The notes: generated from the sequence alone by a model not told the origin. A stretch of DNA of 64,000 nucleotides from Bemisia tabaci (GCF_918797505.1 NC_092793.1:4970366-5034365); one strand, 5' to 3'. Shown: positions 1 through 10,881, numbered from the stretch's first letter. Numbers and translations: made by a program.

Positions 1-130
1 CGATATAGATGACTGAAGTACAAAACCACGTATACCTCTATTGCGATGTTAAGACATTTTTTGCCCCTATTTTCCTTTTACTTTTTAGAAACCAGCCATG
101 CAACGTTCGAAGGGAAAACGCCTTCATTTC
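1..130. repeat. Family E element, left-end fragment
   Basis: Resembles the start of the E family found complete at 41913-42172 and 63578-63836. The shared words are CGATATAGATGACTGAAGT-like ends followed by AAAACCACGTATACC and an AT-rich body. It is cut by the window edge and fades after about position 130. Confidence 0.5.
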
Positions 131-223
131 TACGAGATGCTATACGCATGACCGCAGAGTTAGTTTAGTTGCTCAGCAAAATGAAACCTAACTGATGTGT
201 GGCGACCATGACAAGGATGACAC

Positions 224-415
224 TACGTCGATGATCAAAGTGCAAAACCACGTGCCTCCATTGCAGTGTTTCAAATTTCCCATTTCTATTTGACTTTTTT
301 TCTAGGAGAAACTAACCAACTTCAGAGCTTGCAATTATTTGTACAGAATATTCATCCAAAAGAGAAGAAAACTCAAAAGATGTTTTAAGAACGTTCCGGC
401 GCTTTACATGTCGTG
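224..415. repeat. Family E element, diverged partial copy
   Basis: Starts GTCGATGATCAAAGTGCAAAACCACG, broken here as GTCGATGATCAAAG then TGCAAAACCACG. This is the same end as the copies at 13632 and 45864. No clear right end is seen. Confidence 0.45.
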
Positions 416-429
416 GATTAAGATTGAAG

Positions 430-830
430 AACAGTGTTGAAGATTTTCGATGATTTTCTTGATAATCGATTTTTTAACCGAATAATCAATTACATCGCGT
501 CGATTTAGATGGGTTCGATAAATCGAGTAAATCGACTCTTTCTCTTAAAATCGAAAATTTCGATTCTTTTCTACCCGAATGTACTAAATCGGCACGAGAG
601 TCGATCTTTGAACCACCATTTTAGGAACCTTTCCGAAAATTTTCATTCGATTTCATTTATACAATGCGAATTTTGAGCCTATGTAATTTCCGATTTATTT
701 AATCGATTGTTCGGGAAATCGATTTTTGGCACGATTTGAATCGATGAAATAGGATTCTCGAAGAAAATCGAATGGATTTGTTTAATCGATTTTCTCAAGA
801 AAAACCCCGACACCATACTTACTGCCGCGC
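430..830. repeat. AATCGA-rich imperfect inverted-repeat element
   Basis: The words AATCGA and TCGATT occur many times. The two ends (GATTTTCTTGATAATCGATT near 450 and AATCGATTTTCTCAAG near 785) are roughly complementary. It is probably a decayed foldback element. A compositionally similar stretch lies at 3720-3960. Confidence 0.35.
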
Positions 831-934
831 TAGTCAAAAACGCCGAAAATCCATCAAGATTTTCCCTCGTTTTTTTGAACTTGGCACTTTATAAATATAA
901 ACCGTTTTACCCATGCACCTCAAATTTTCAGGTT

Positions 935-1156
935 GCGTCTGACTCTACGTCAATAGGTCCCGGATTCGAATCCCCTTAGTGACGTCAAATTTTCACGGAA
1001 CTGACGAGTAGATCTGCAGGAACAGGTTCTACTTAATCCCTGAAAATTTGAAAAGCCTGGAGTACGGATGTCTCTATCGCCCTGTTGTCTAAGGACATTA
1101 AATCTCCATCTATAGTTGGCTGTAGACCTCTAAGAAGAGGCATAAGCCATGCAACT

Positions 1157-1188
<32 letters not shown>
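935..1188 (+). mobile_element. tRNA-derived SINE, 5'-truncated, with poly-A tail and target duplication
   Basis: A Pol III B-box-like stretch (GGATTCGAATCC, 963-974) sits near the left end. The unit closes with about 30 A at 1158-1188. The flanks repeat TTCAGGTT at 927-934 and 1189-1196, which looks like a target-site duplication. An A box is not evident, so the head is probably truncated. The organisation (tRNA-like head, unrelated body, A tail, duplication) is that of a SINE mobilised by a LINE in trans. Confidence 0.6.
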
Positions 1189-1190
<2 letters not shown>

Positions 1191-1341
1191 CAGGTTAAGT
1201 TTTTGATAGTATTTGCGAAAGAATTCTGTAAAAATATTGTCCCGAGGTGCACAAGTTTTTCTGCTATGATACATTGTTTGCTAAACATGTAAAAAGGCGT
1301 TTACGGCGTTTTTGCGTTGTACGGCAGATAGATGGATAAGT

Positions 1342-1597
1342 GGATTGCATTTTGCAAAAAGGAACCACTAGCATTGCAATGATGCTAAGATTGTGCAACT
1401 TCATCTTTTGCAATAAAATTGAGGAAATCGTGAAAAACTATGAAATTTAGATGGTAATTTTTGTCTTAAATTTACAGTTTTTAGCGAGTAAAATAGAAAC
1501 TATTAATGGATAATCGGGTTTCTTCCAAGACAAAAGAAGCTGCACAATCTTAGCAACATTGCAATGCTAGTGGTTCCTTTTCGCAAAATGCAATTAG
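1342..1597. repeat. Family H inverted-repeat element, long variant
   Basis: The ends GGATTGCATTTTGCAAAAAG and its complement near 1575-1597 define a palindromic element. The inner arms pair too (CTAAGATTGTGCAACTTC near 1384 with its complement near 1540). Other H copies in the window are about 140 bp, so this one has a longer interior. Confidence 0.6.
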
Positions 1598-1905
1598 AGT
1601 CCCTTTATACTGAGAGTCAAGACAATTTGAATCCATTTCTGATTGGTTCCCGTATTTTAGGCCTGCACAGTGTCACAAACGGGAATAAAGATTACATTTT
1701 CACCAATTGCAAAGATTATAATCTGGAATGGACCAGGGAATTACGGGTTCGGCAAGGAACAAACGGAATGAGAGGAGGAACGGAGAAAGACATTTGAGAA
1801 TGGGCCGATCAAAGATTACGAAAAATGTTCAATTTCTGTAATCTTTATTCCCGTTTGTGACATCCATGAGCCGAATTGTCTTGACTCTCAGTATAAAGGG
1901 ACTCT
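1596..1905. repeat. Family I inverted-repeat element (about 310 bp)
   Basis: The left end AGAGTCCCTTTATACTGAGA and the right end TCTCAGTATAAAGGGACTCT are exact complements, and further inner arms pair (ACGGGAATAAAGATTAC near 1680 and GTAATCTTTATTCCCGT near 1840). It lies 33 bp from the splice donor of the SLC26 exon at 1939, so it could affect splicing or transcript structure. Confidence 0.65.
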
Positions 1906-1938
1906 AAATGCAATGCAAGTGAGGTAGATGGATTTTAC

Positions 1939-2126
1939 CTGGTACATGCCGACGATGAAACAGACGGTGGTGGCGACCTCGACGGGGGTTGCGGCGGCGA
2001 GCCGCGGCAGGGTGGACGTGGCGTTGACGTCCGTCGAGTTCCCGTCCGGCACGAGCGTCGCCGCCATCGGTTGAGAATGCTCCAACACCACTTTGCCCAC
2101 CATCAAACATGTCACCGAGAAAGTTC
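1939..2126 (-). CDS. SLC26 anion transporter, coding exon 4 (residues about 123-185)
   Basis: Minus strand. The acceptor TTGCAG ends at 2127 and the donor GTAAAA begins at 1938. The exon enters in phase 1 and leaves in phase 0. Joined to the exon at 4837 it restores the family's conserved start of TM3, SRHISMG followed by TFSVTCLMVG. It then encodes an extracellular loop with two N-glycosylation sequons (NST and NAT, in GNSTDVNATS) and the start of TM4 (VEVATTVCFIVGMYQ). A glycosylated loop between TM3 and TM4 is known for SLC26 proteins. The loop coding is markedly GC-rich compared with its surroundings. The next exon, and the whole C-terminal half including the STAS domain, must lie left of the window. 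Confidence 0.88.
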
Positions 2127-2183
2127 CTGCAACACCAATCACCATCCTTCTTCACTGTTCCCATCGATCATCTCCTTCACTAA

Positions 2184-2733
2184 TGGGCCACTAGACAAGG
2201 TACGAATTTCAGCATTCTGATACATGTTTTTCGACCAAAATTTCACGTAGAACACGATGCGCACAACAAAAATTACCGAAATCAACTCCTAACGAAGATA
2301 TTTAATGATTCCTGATGCGTGAATTCAAACCACCCGCTCAATGAAAACTCAATGCTCTACGTGATTCACATCGCGCGCTGAATAGTTATCAGGACAGTCT
2401 CTGCGATATAAAAATCTGGCAACCTCAATCTTGACGCTTTGGCTCAGCTATAGCAAATTGCTAATAGTTTGAACAACACATGGTGGGAAATGAACATTGC
2501 TCGATTGAGAGGCTTGCTGAAACTGTTGTAGTGCGCGATTTGACTCACGTAGAGCTTTGAGTTTCTTGTGAGCGGGCAGTTCAAATCCGCATAACCAATG
2601 TGAAATAAAAACGTTAATATCTTCGTTAGGAGTTAGTTTCAGTAATTTTCGTTGTGCAATCGTGTTCTACGTGAAATTCTGGTTGAGAAACATGTATCAG
2701 ATTGCTTAAATTCGTACCTTGTCTAGTGGTCCA
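2184..2733. mobile_element. Family G element, 550 bp, complete
   Basis: Terminal inverted repeats TGGRCCACTAGACAAGGTAC at both ends. Near-identical copies of the same length are at 50791-51339 and 56678-57227. There is no coding capacity. It lies in SLC26 intron 3. The ends do not match a superfamily I can name; target duplication is unclear because the flanks AA and TT are palindromic. Confidence 0.75.
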
Positions 2734-2766
2734 TTGTTAACTCTTCGATTTTCCACAAGTCCACTA

Positions 2767-3267
2767 CTTTGTTGAGGAAGAACGCCACATGAGGGGCTTA
2801 GAGTACAAAGCGCAAAGGTACAGTTTCTGCTATTTCGAGAAATACGTGTTCCAAGTTTCGAAACTACATGGATCCATATGGTGGAAAGAAAGTTCAAACT
2901 GACTTTTTGATGCATAAAAATTGGAATTTGAGAGCGATTTTTCCACAGAATATGCATCAAGACTAGTTTTACTTGAAATCCTTAATATCTCAATTTTTTA
3001 AAAAAAACTGCACTTATGCACCTTGCTCTCCAAGCCCCTCATATGAGCTTTTAGATGTTGCCAAATTTCCTTTGAGAAATCACGAATTTTTGAGAAACTT
3101 CGTCAATGTTTTTCTTCCGATTTCGCGGAACATTTTGTTTGTAATTTGGTCTAAAAAGTCTGAAAATTTCGAGGAAAAATATTCAAAACTTTCTTCGAAA
3201 ATGTATACTTGCTGAGAGGAAAGTTGGCAGCTCTCGGATATCCATACGACGTTTTTCCCCAACACAA
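2767..3267. repeat. Family A element split by a family C element
   Basis: GTTGAGGAAGAACGCC at 2771 and CCATACGACGTTTTTCCCC at 3241 are the two A ends. The inner A sequences GATGTTGCCAAATTTCC (3055) and AAGTTGGCAGCTCTCG (3221) are present. The C element at 2791-3040 interrupts the left arm after GCCACAT. Confidence 0.65.
2791..3040. repeat. Family C element nested in A
   Basis: Ends GAGGGGCTTAGAG and CTCCAAGCCCCTC. The body shares CAAACTGACTTTTTGA and TACTTGAAATC stretches with the larger copy at 15154-15545. Confidence 0.6.
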
Positions 3268-3280
3268 CAATTTACAGTGC

Positions 3281-3540
3281 CAGTGGCGGATCAAGCTAGA
3301 GACAGGTTCAGTGACGTGGCGTGCTTTGCGATATATCGATTGTTATGCCATTTAAACCTATGGAAAAGGATCGATTAACAGGGTGTTCGCAGCGAACACC
3401 TTAATAATCGATTCTTTACCATAGGTTTAAATGGCATAATAATCGATACATCGCAAAGCACGCCACGCCACTGGACAGGTTGTGCGATGTGGAGCGGGGA
3501 GTCCGCGGGGCCTCCCCCGGAAAATTTTCTAAAACGAATC
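3281..3540 (+). repeat. Possible older hAT-type end interrupted by family D
   Basis: CAGTGGCGGATCAAGC at 3281 resembles a typical hAT terminus. The family D element (3309-3473) sits 28 bp inside and duplicates GACAGGTT, so the host sequence continues at 3482 with a GC-rich stretch. The right end was not found. Confidence 0.35.
3309..3473. mobile_element. Family D hAT-like foldback MITE with 8-bp duplication
   Basis: An almost perfect 165-bp palindrome: CAGTGACGTGGCGTGC at the left pairs with GCACGCCACGCCACTG at the right, with a central GTTCGCAGCGAAC hairpin. GACAGGTT flanks both sides (3301-3308, 3474-3481). CAGTGG-type ends with 8-bp duplications are the hallmark of the hAT superfamily. 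Confidence 0.85.
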
Positions 3541-3719
3541 TCTCCCGGATTGAATTTTAAGCAGCTTTAGTTTCAGATATGTAAAATATTTGAGTGCTCA
3601 ATGTTGACGGCCTTCACTTCTTTACAGTGCTTTTTCTACTGTGAAGTATATCGAGGAAAAATAACAAAAACAAGAAGGCAGGAGCGTTAAACTTAACTAC
3701 TTTTTTTTTGGTAACAGTA

Positions 3720-3960
3720 AGGCCGCGATTTTATCGGCGGCGATTCATAGCAATATTATCGAGAAAAATCGTGATAAATTAAGATAAAATTTCGATTTCA
3801 TCGAGCGAAAAATTGAGATAAAATTGCGACAAGATCGAGGATAATCGCTCAGATAATCCTAGCGATTTTATCGCCAAAAAAAAAAAAATCGGGGGAAATC
3901 GATATTTAATTTCAGAATAAGACGATTTTTCCGTCGAAAAATGCTACTTGAGATATACTT
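3720..3960. repeat. ATCG-rich inverted-repeat region
   Basis: Repeated GATTTTATCG and CGATAAAAT words, with a short A run at 3877-3889. It resembles the composition at 430-830. Boundaries are uncertain. Confidence 0.3.
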
Positions 3961-4151
3961 ATTATAATGCTATTCTCCCTACGTATTATTCAACCAGGTC
4001 AGCCACAGTGGCCCATGATTACGTGTTCCGTTCCTCATACTGATTTAGCCTGAAGAACAGTTAGGTTCTTTCAGTTTGCGCAAGAGCTTTCCCGGCGCGT
4101 CTCGGCGATATTGAGGCTGTAGAGTCGGCCGCCGCGCAGTGGATTGCGTCA

Positions 4152-4346
4152 ATAGGAGAGGTCGGACAAAAGTTGGAAACTTTAAACGCTTATAACTCCG
4201 TTTATACAAAACTTTGAAGTTCTGAAAGTAGTTCCATTGGTTTCCTCGTAAAATTTTCTAATACACGCATCCCTTAAAAGTTAAAATGTGACGATAAGAA
4301 CACCGAAATTTCCAGTTTTAGTCAAAAATTTCAAGTCCGACCTCTC
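4152..4346. repeat. Family V short inverted-repeat element
   Basis: GAGAGGTCGGAC at the left pairs with GTCCGACCTCTC at the right, spanning about 195 bp. AATAG occurs just outside both ends and may be a 5-bp duplication. Only one copy was seen. Confidence 0.5.
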
Positions 4347-4359
4347 TAATAGAGAATTT

Positions 4360-4545
4360 GCAGGTGTCTGAAATTTGAAAATTTCGTGTTCAAGTGGAAA
4401 CTACTGAGTGAACTGAACACGAGGATAAGGATACCCTTGGTTCGTGAATTGAACAATTATTGGAGAAGATATGACAAAATGATCTAATCTGCTAAAATAC
4501 ATGTGTTTCAATCGAAAATGCCTCCAGATGACGTCACAAGGCGGT
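4360..4545 (+). repeat. Family W dispersed repeat, copy 1
   Basis: Shares ordered blocks, in opposite orientation, with 57955-58180: AATTTGCAGGTGTCT, GAACAATTATTGGAGA, ACATGTGTTT and a GATGACGTCA-like word. No terminal inverted repeat was recognised. It could be a fragment of a larger element. Confidence 0.5.
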
Positions 4546-4836
4546 GTATTTTTTCACTTTTAAATATATATTTTTATACTATTTCCCACAGCAGCAAAAA
4601 ATTAAAAAAAATACTGTGAAGTCCGCTCATAAGCACTTTCGGATGAAGCAATAAAAAATTTGCATGCAAATTCTCCATTGACTAGATCGGCGGCTGTCAC
4701 TGCTTGTCCTTTTCTCCAAATGCCATTCTGAAATTCCAGAGGGGACGACTTACTGCGCACAAAACCTCTGCACGTGGAATATAGGCCGATAAACTTACAA
4801 TGAAACGTGGAATGTAAATCGTAATTATTGACTCAC

Positions 4837-4947
4837 CCATGGAGATGTGCCTAGAGGTGCCAAGGAACGAGTAGATGATCACTGGGAAAAAAGCCATGTA
4901 GAGACCCACCACAGGGGGTACGTTACCTAGCATTGCGTACGCCATTC
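4837..4947 (-). CDS. SLC26 anion transporter, coding exon 3 (residues about 86-122)
   Basis: Minus strand. The acceptor is AACAG (intron side 4948) and the donor GTGAGT is at 4831-4836. The exon is phase 1 in and phase 1 out. It encodes the end of TM1 and TM2, with the family hallmark [16 protein letters not shown] followed by [11 protein letters not shown]. This is the region of the sulfate-transporter signature (P-x-V-G-L-Y ... G-T-S-R). Length and phase fit between exons 2 and 4 with no residue missing. Identification as SLC26 (sulfate/chloride/bicarbonate exchangers, prestin/pendrin relatives) is secure. The subfamily cannot be set from this part. Confidence 0.92.
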
Positions 4948-5029
4948 CTGTTTTAACAGACAACGCCATTCACATAAGTGTTTGCGAAATGCCAAAAACG
5001 AACACCCCTAGGAGCAATGGCTCTTAAAA

Positions 5030-5515
5030 AAAATTCTACAAAAAGTTGTCACAAAAAATGTATACATTTTAAGAGTTTGTACATTGAGTGTAAAAAAACT
5101 CTTAAAATACTTGTTTCAGGAAACCCTTTTGAGGGATTCTTTTAAATAAAAAAAATAGTGTTATTTTATTTGAAAGACAACGTAAAATTTACGTAAAAAT
5201 CAGCAAACTGTATCCTCAATTTTTATGGGCTGCAACTTTTCCTTTCATACTTTTCTGTTCACCACTTTTTTCCCCTCGTTTTTGCCCGCGGGAAAAGTAT
5301 AAAAAAAATACGTAAATATTACTTTAAGTAAAATTTACGTATTTTTTTTATAATTTTCGTAAAAATTTACTTGAAATTTCTCTTTAACTTTTGTAAAAAG
5401 TCCCAAAAAGGGTTTCCTGATACGAATATTTCAAGAGTTTTTTTTACGTAATTTTCAAGTAAATTTGAAGTTCTCTTAAAATTTACGAGCTTTTCACAAC
5501 TTTTCTCGACAGCCA
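5030..5515. repeat. AT-rich foldback element
   Basis: CAGGAAACCCTTTTGAGGGA near 5117 and AAAAAGGGTTTCCTG near 5407 are complementary. Outer AAGAGTTTTTTTTACG and CTCTTAAAATTTACG blocks also pair. It lies in SLC26 intron 2. No coding capacity. Confidence 0.5.
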
Positions 5516-5537
5516 CTGCTACTAGGGATGATACAAA

Positions 5538-5640
5538 GTCGCTCCTCTGACGAGAGGGTGTAATTACTTTTTGAGTTAAGCCCTATTGTCCGTTCAACTC
5601 TATGCTGTCCGCGCATAAAAGTTAACTTAGTCCCTTACCA
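5538..5640 (+). repeat. Family K half element
   Basis: GTCGCTCCTCTGACGAGAGG at 5538 is the K terminal repeat seen at 15619 and 16479. The opposite end is not present. Confidence 0.45.
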
Positions 5641-5899
5641 CGTGCTATGGAAAAACGCAAGGGAGGTCTGGCCAGGTGTGCTATAGGGTGTGCTATTCAG
5701 CATCCCAGAAATTCTGAAATTCTTACGGGTGTCTCAGCACGGCAGTATATAGCTCCAGACTTTCGGGGAAACTTACTAAATGAGTCCCACCAAAATTCTA
5801 CCTGTGGTCGTTGGGTGTAAATTAAAAAGTCGTCTTAACGTGTTTATATTGAATTTCGTTGACCAATGACTCAAAGGAATTGAATACGTTGGAGGACAA

Positions 5900-6140
5900 C
5901 TGCCGTGCTAAGGAAAAACGCCGTATAAACCTTCAGGCGTTGCCAAATTTCCTCCAGTAAATCACGAATTTTGGGGAAAATTTTTAAATATTTTTCTTCC
6001 AAAGTTTCAGATAATTTTGTTCGCAATTTCAACTAAAGTTCCTGAATATTATTCATAACTTTCCTTAAAAATCAACATTTTATTGGAGAAAATTTGGCAC
6101 CTCTCGAATGTTCATACGGCGTTTTTTCTTAGCACGGCAG
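5900..6140. mobile_element. Family A element
   Basis: Ends CTGCCGTGCTAAGGAAAAAC and GTTTTTTCTTAGCACGGCAG, with inner CAGGCGTTGCCAAATTTCC and GGAGAAAATTTGGCAC. It lies in SLC26 intron 2. The flanks do not give a clean duplication here. Confidence 0.8.
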
Positions 6141-6294
6141 AATATTTTTTTCTCCTACGGGGCTATGATGCTGACAGTGAGCACGGCATAGAGCGGAAAC
6201 TTCCGACCCATCCGTGAGTATGTGATCGCTACTATGTGTTTTAGTTCCCTCTCCCGTTGTGAGGATTATGCTATCAACTGCTCTGAATGCATTT

Positions 6295-6547
6295 CTGCCG
6301 TGCTAAGGAAAAACGCCTTAAGAAAATTTGTGAGTTGCTAAATTTCCTCCGATAACATTTTTACTTTTGAAGAGTATTACGAATATTTTCAGTTGATATT
6401 TTCACATGATTTAGATCAGATCGTGAATGAAATTCTCTAAAAAAATTTGAACAAAAATACTCACAAATTCCTCAAAAATCAACATTTTATCAAAGAAAAT
6501 TTGGCAACGTCTGAGGGCTCATACGGCGTTTCTCCTTAGCGAGACAG
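6295..6547. mobile_element. Family A element with 4-bp duplication ATTT
   Basis: Ends CTGCCGTGCTAAGG and CTTAGCGAGACAG. ATTT precedes and follows the element. Confidence 0.8.
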
Positions 6548-6860
6548 ATTTGATGGCCAAGTCAAAGAACATGACTAGTCCTCGCAAAAATCAAGTACCT
6601 CCTCGAGAGTTTGCCGATTAGATTCAATTTAATTTGAAAAAGTTTGCCCTTTTCAATTAATTATTGAGGCATCGCTTTCGTTTATCTGCAGCACAGCCGA
6701 GCTCCACGAGGGAATGAAGATCTCAATTGGGAAATTTTTGAAATGAAAGATATTTTGGGAAATGCTTCCAACCTTCGGAGAAAAAAGTTAGATGTTTGTA
6801 TAGAGGGTGAAAAATCCATCTTGTTATTTAGTATAATCCACAAAAAATCATATGCATTAA

Positions 6861-7002
6861 TTGGACCGAATTTTGCAATTCGGAACTATACAACGTCTGG
6901 CTCTTAATAAAAACTCTTATGTACATGGGGAAACTGATGGGGCGTACGTTGTTTCTAGATTATGGCAAAAATTATAGTTCTGAATTGCAAAATGTAGTCC
7001 AA
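6861..7002. repeat. Family H element
   Basis: TTGGACCGAATTTTGCAATT and AATTGCAAAATGTAGTCCAA are the ends. About 142 bp, no coding. Confidence 0.7.
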
Positions 7003-7771
7003 TTAAATTAGGTGCCTTATAATAAAATATATGAAATAAATTCCTTAAAATTGAGAGATAGCTAAGAATTGCTCGGACTCATAAAGTTAAGCAAATTTTC
7101 TTTCACTCAACTGACACAGAGCCATGAAAGTATTGAAACAAAATTTGAGTGCAATAATGTTCCATTTTTTTTATCATGGAATTGCAATATTTTTTATTAT
7201 TTGGTCGATAAATTCCGCTTTTAAGCCATAAAAAATGAGTCCCATCTGGAAATTTGCAATGCAATGAAAAATTGTGACTTATTCCAATTTTAAAGCGAAA
7301 AATTTCCATTATAAGTGTCCCTTCAATCAAGATGTGGGCACTCCACAACACTTCGACGCAGTAGCCATAATTTTAAATGTAATTTCAATTTATTGCAATC
7401 TGTACGACCCTACCTAAAACCTGCTTACTAAGAAACTTAACTACTATTAACTTTCTCAACTTTCAAGACTTCGAAATTTTGTCGTTTTTTTGTGTCGCTA
7501 AGTAAGAACATCAAACATTTCAGTGTCGTATTTTGCTACATTTATTTTGGTCAGCAAATCAGGGGTGTATCCGACATTTTTTAATTTGCGAGGTTTTTCA
7601 TGAAACGATTATTCCTCTTGATTTAATGCGATCCAATTACAAAATACAAAGAGTTAAAAACGACTTTCACAACAAAAGCTCAGTTATCAAATGGGATTCA
7701 CGATACCAGATGCAATACACACGAGAATATAAAACTAGATAATGAATACATGAGAGAAATTTTTGACGAAC
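7003..7771. other. SLC26 intron 2, no feature recognised
   Basis: AT-rich sequence upstream of exon 3. I saw no splice-bounded ORF, tandem repeat or terminal inverted repeat here. Confidence 0.5.
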
Positions 7772-7933
7772 CTTGAGGAATATGCATAACCGCGACGGTT
7801 ATGCCTGCTATACAATCTTTAAATAAGTCATCTTTTACTTGATAATGCACTAACCAGTTTAGGGCTGGTATCAGAGTCGTTAGACAAGAGCTCAGGCGAA
7901 ATTTCCTATGACTCGATTGAAGATCATCTAAAG
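7772..7933 (-). CDS. SLC26 anion transporter, coding exon 2 (residues about 32-85)
   Basis: Minus strand. The acceptor TTACAG ends at 7934. The donor is GTTCGT at 7766-7771, GT but with a weak consensus. The 162-bp exon is phase 1 in and phase 1 out. It encodes the cytoplasmic N-terminal region with the conserved P-x-L-x-W-L element (IPALNWLVHYQVKDDLFKD), then TM1 (CIAGITVAVMHIPQ). Splicing to exon 3 makes IPQ-G-MAYAML, the invariant family junction. Confidence 0.9.
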
Positions 7934-8256
7934 CTGTAACAAACAGAAACATACACGTTACTCAAAGAACATTTTAAAGACCAATTTAAAAAGTTCCAGC
8001 GATTTCTTCACTACTAACAGATCAAAGTCAGTTAATTTCTACCTGCTTGATTCCACATTCGTTTGTTTTATTGGTAGGTATCTTAAAATCTAACAGGCGT
8101 CGAATTTCAGGATTCTTCGATAATCAACAAGAAGTAATCCATGGATGAGCCCTCTGGATCATGGACGAGTCTTAAAATTTTTGAATACCCTATATCAATG
8201 CAAAACAACCCTCTAAGAACACGGAGCACTCGATGGGATTGGACCGCGTAGGATGA

Positions 8257-8619
8257 CAGGGTGTCTACCAGTTATAAAAAACCAAAATTGGGGATTTTCG
8301 GGGACTTTTAGGGGTGTTTTTTCAAGAAAATCGGGGACTTTTTTTCCGAGATAGTAAGAGAACGGGAGCTAGTTGGAGCGTTACAAGGCGTATTTTATAC
8401 GACTAATTTTACAAGTCATGTTGAACCGATGAAAACATACGTCGAACCAAGCAACACTTCAGTTTTTTTATTCCTGGTTACCGCGCCGCGCGAAAATTTG
8501 AGAATGCCGGTGTTTCGGACGACTGCTGTCATTTTTTGGGGACCTGAACGAGAAAATTGGGTACTTTGGGGGATAATCGGGGGCATTGCGGGGACTTTTG
8601 GGGACCGGTAGACACCCTG
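8257..8619. repeat. Family N element, CAGGGTGTCTACC ends
   Basis: CAGGGTGTCTACCAG at the left and CGGTAGACACCCTG at the right. The interior is full of GGGGACTTTT and GGGGATTTTCGGGG units, written on the same strand across both halves. GGATGA precedes the element and GGATGAGG follows or overlaps its end. Such ends occur in non-autonomous hAT elements of insects. A second copy with CTAG in place of CTACC is at 41275-41629. Confidence 0.6.
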
Positions 8620-8929
8620 GATGAGGCTGGGTAAGCCCCTCTGGCGTAGAAATATGCAAGGGAATACTGGCGTCTTCCAGTGACTAACAACTTATCAATG
8701 ACGTCTATGGCTCGAGAAAAAAAGCGCAGTGCGTGTACGTACGATGCAATTGTCTTCGATACTCAGTTCCCTCAATCCTTCCATCGTGTCATGATTATTA
8801 TACATCGAGTTTATTATTGAAATTTCGTAACGATTGAAGGAATACTTTCTTTTACTTTCCTAACTTCTAGAATGACCTAGGTCATTGTTTTAGGCTGTAA
8901 ATAATAGATTTGCTGCATCGATTTCCGGC

Positions 8930-9122
8930 CTCACAAAACAAACGAAACAAAGTCGGCGACAAAAGTCATCGTCATCAACAAAACCGGCCGCGACGCGGCG
9001 GTTCTAGCCCATCGACAGATATTGCGTTCCGGTGTAAGAAAATTCGGACCTAAATGATATGCCCCCTGCCTGCGCCCCTGCAGCCCGATCCCCAGAAAGC
9101 GCTTCGCGCCATTTACGGCCTA
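8930..9122 (+). CDS. Candidate first coding exon of an unrecognised plus-strand gene
   Basis: A GC-rich block unlike its surroundings. An ATG at 9059 opens a frame of 21 codons (starting MPPACAPAARSPES) that runs to a strong donor GTAAGT at 9123, phase 1. The phase matches the open frame of the exon at 14540-14630. It lies antisense within SLC26 intron 1. There is no domain or homology that I can name. It may be a non-coding first exon, or chance. Confidence 0.25.
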
Positions 9123-9208
9123 GTAAGTTAATCTAATTAAAGTGGGCTCATTTAGGAACATCTACTATTGATAGCTAAACAAATCATGGATATCGGCCCG
9201 GTAGTATT

Positions 9209-9462
9209 CTGTCGTACTGACGAAGAACGACGTATGAAATTCCAGGTGTTGCCAAATTTTCTTTGATAAAATACGAATTTCCTGGTAAACTTATAAATCT
9301 TTTTCCGCAAATGTTTCAGATAATTTTGTTCGCAATTCCACAGAAAATTCCTAAAAATTTCAAGGGAAAATATTCATAATTTTCCTCCAAAATGAGAATT
9401 TTATCGAGGGAAATGAGGCAACTCTCGAGTGTTCATACGGCGTTCTTCCTTTAGCACGGCAG
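9209..9462. mobile_element. Family A element with 4-bp duplication TATT
   Basis: Ends CTGTCGTACTGACGAAGAAC and CTTTAGCACGGCAG. TATT flanks both sides. Confidence 0.8.
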
Positions 9463-10455
9463 TATTGTAAACTGGACTCTGACGAAAAATGCAAATAAAA
9501 GGGGTCGCAATGTTTATAGTAATGCTGACGTACACCTTGGTGGAGCGCCATATACCTCCGTGGATGACACAATATCAGAGTTTTTCATAAGAGCTTATGG
9601 AGACCATAGACCATGGTTTCTCAAGAAGTTTCAACCATTAAATTACGATTCTAATTCCAGTGCAATAGACTTAGGGCCTGATGAATCTGCTGTCTTTTAG
9701 AGAGCAAATAAGCATTGGAAATTTGGAGAGCTCATTCGAACAGGGAGCTCTGTGGGTCTGAAACGACTTCCTCCGGACCGTTTCTTGTTTTTTTTTTTTT
9801 TTTTTTTTTTTAAAGGAGACGCTCAAGTATTAGTTTCGAACCTTTGGCTGGATTCTGCGGAGGAATGTCAGGCCAGTCTCTGAACATTTTGGCGAAACCG
9901 CACGCGACGGCAACAAACCAACAAAGAAAAAACATTTTGTTTCAAATTCGAGTGGCACACCGCACAATAATCCGTGAAAGAGTTACAGCTCGTACTCAAA
10001 CGAGACTGGATTCAGACTGAATTCCCGTCGTACCATCTGTGATTGCTCCCAGATTGATGAGGCAGTGTTGCCATAGGGCCAAGAGTAAACACACTATTTC
10101 ATTGATTAGATAGTAGAGCACGCGAATTTTACATAAAATTCGGGGCCATTGTAATGAGGCCACAATTTTTCCGCGCTTCGCACACATGCCCAACAGCCAG
10201 CAATACGCTTGGCGCTAGCTTCAATGACTAGATACCCGGAAAAACTAAGTCGTAGCAATAACAAAACCAAGCAAAGAGCAAAAAATTTATAAAGCAGATT
10301 ACTATGACTTCAGGTCACAGGCACGAATTTTTTTTCCGTGTGAAAGTCAAAATTTTGTGAAGTGATTTTGAAGCCCCAATATTGGCCAATCAAGGTTCGG
10401 AAGCTATTCAATCAATCAGAAGGTAGTTTTTTCATGCTGGTTTTTCGGTGTACGC
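9463..10455. other. SLC26 intron 1 segment with a poly-T run, no gene seen
   Basis: Contains about 25 T at 9788-9812, next to GTTTCGAACC, which reads as a B-box-like word on the minus strand. Otherwise unremarkable AT-rich intron. Confidence 0.4.
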
Positions 10456-10612
10456 CAGTGGCGTGGCGTGCTTTGCGATACGTCGATTGATATGTCATTT
10501 AAACCTGTGGAGAAGGATCGATAAACTGGATGTTCGCAACGAACACCTTAATAATCGATTCATCGCCATAGCTTCGAATGGGGGAAAATTGATAATCGAT
10601 CATTCACGCCTT
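10456..10612. repeat. Family D element, decayed right end
   Basis: CAGTGGCGTGGCGTGCTTTG at the left, a central TTCGCAACGAACACC hairpin, and ATTCACGCCTTGGGG at the right, where the terminal CCACTG is lost. Confidence 0.65.
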
Positions 10613-10881
10613 GGGGAAGTTTTCGGAATGAACTAGAGTTCGGGTCGAGTGCATTCGAGGATTCGTGTTGGCGCAATTGCCCTTTCGGGGAAATGCATCC
10701 TGATCATCTTGATTGAGACGCATCGGACGCTCGGGTCCGAGAGGATTTTACAAAGCATAATCCAGGCAACATGACAATAGCACATTAAATCCAAGTCTTA
10801 GTGTCTAATTCTGTCGTGCTAAGGAAGAACGCCGTTTGCGCCTTCAGACGTTGCCAAGTTTCTTTTGACAAAAACCGGATT

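Noticed and set aside
9780..9850. Poly-T with nearby GTTTCGAACC as a minus-strand SINE
   Set aside because: The B-box-like word is only about 30 bp from the tail and no target duplication was found.
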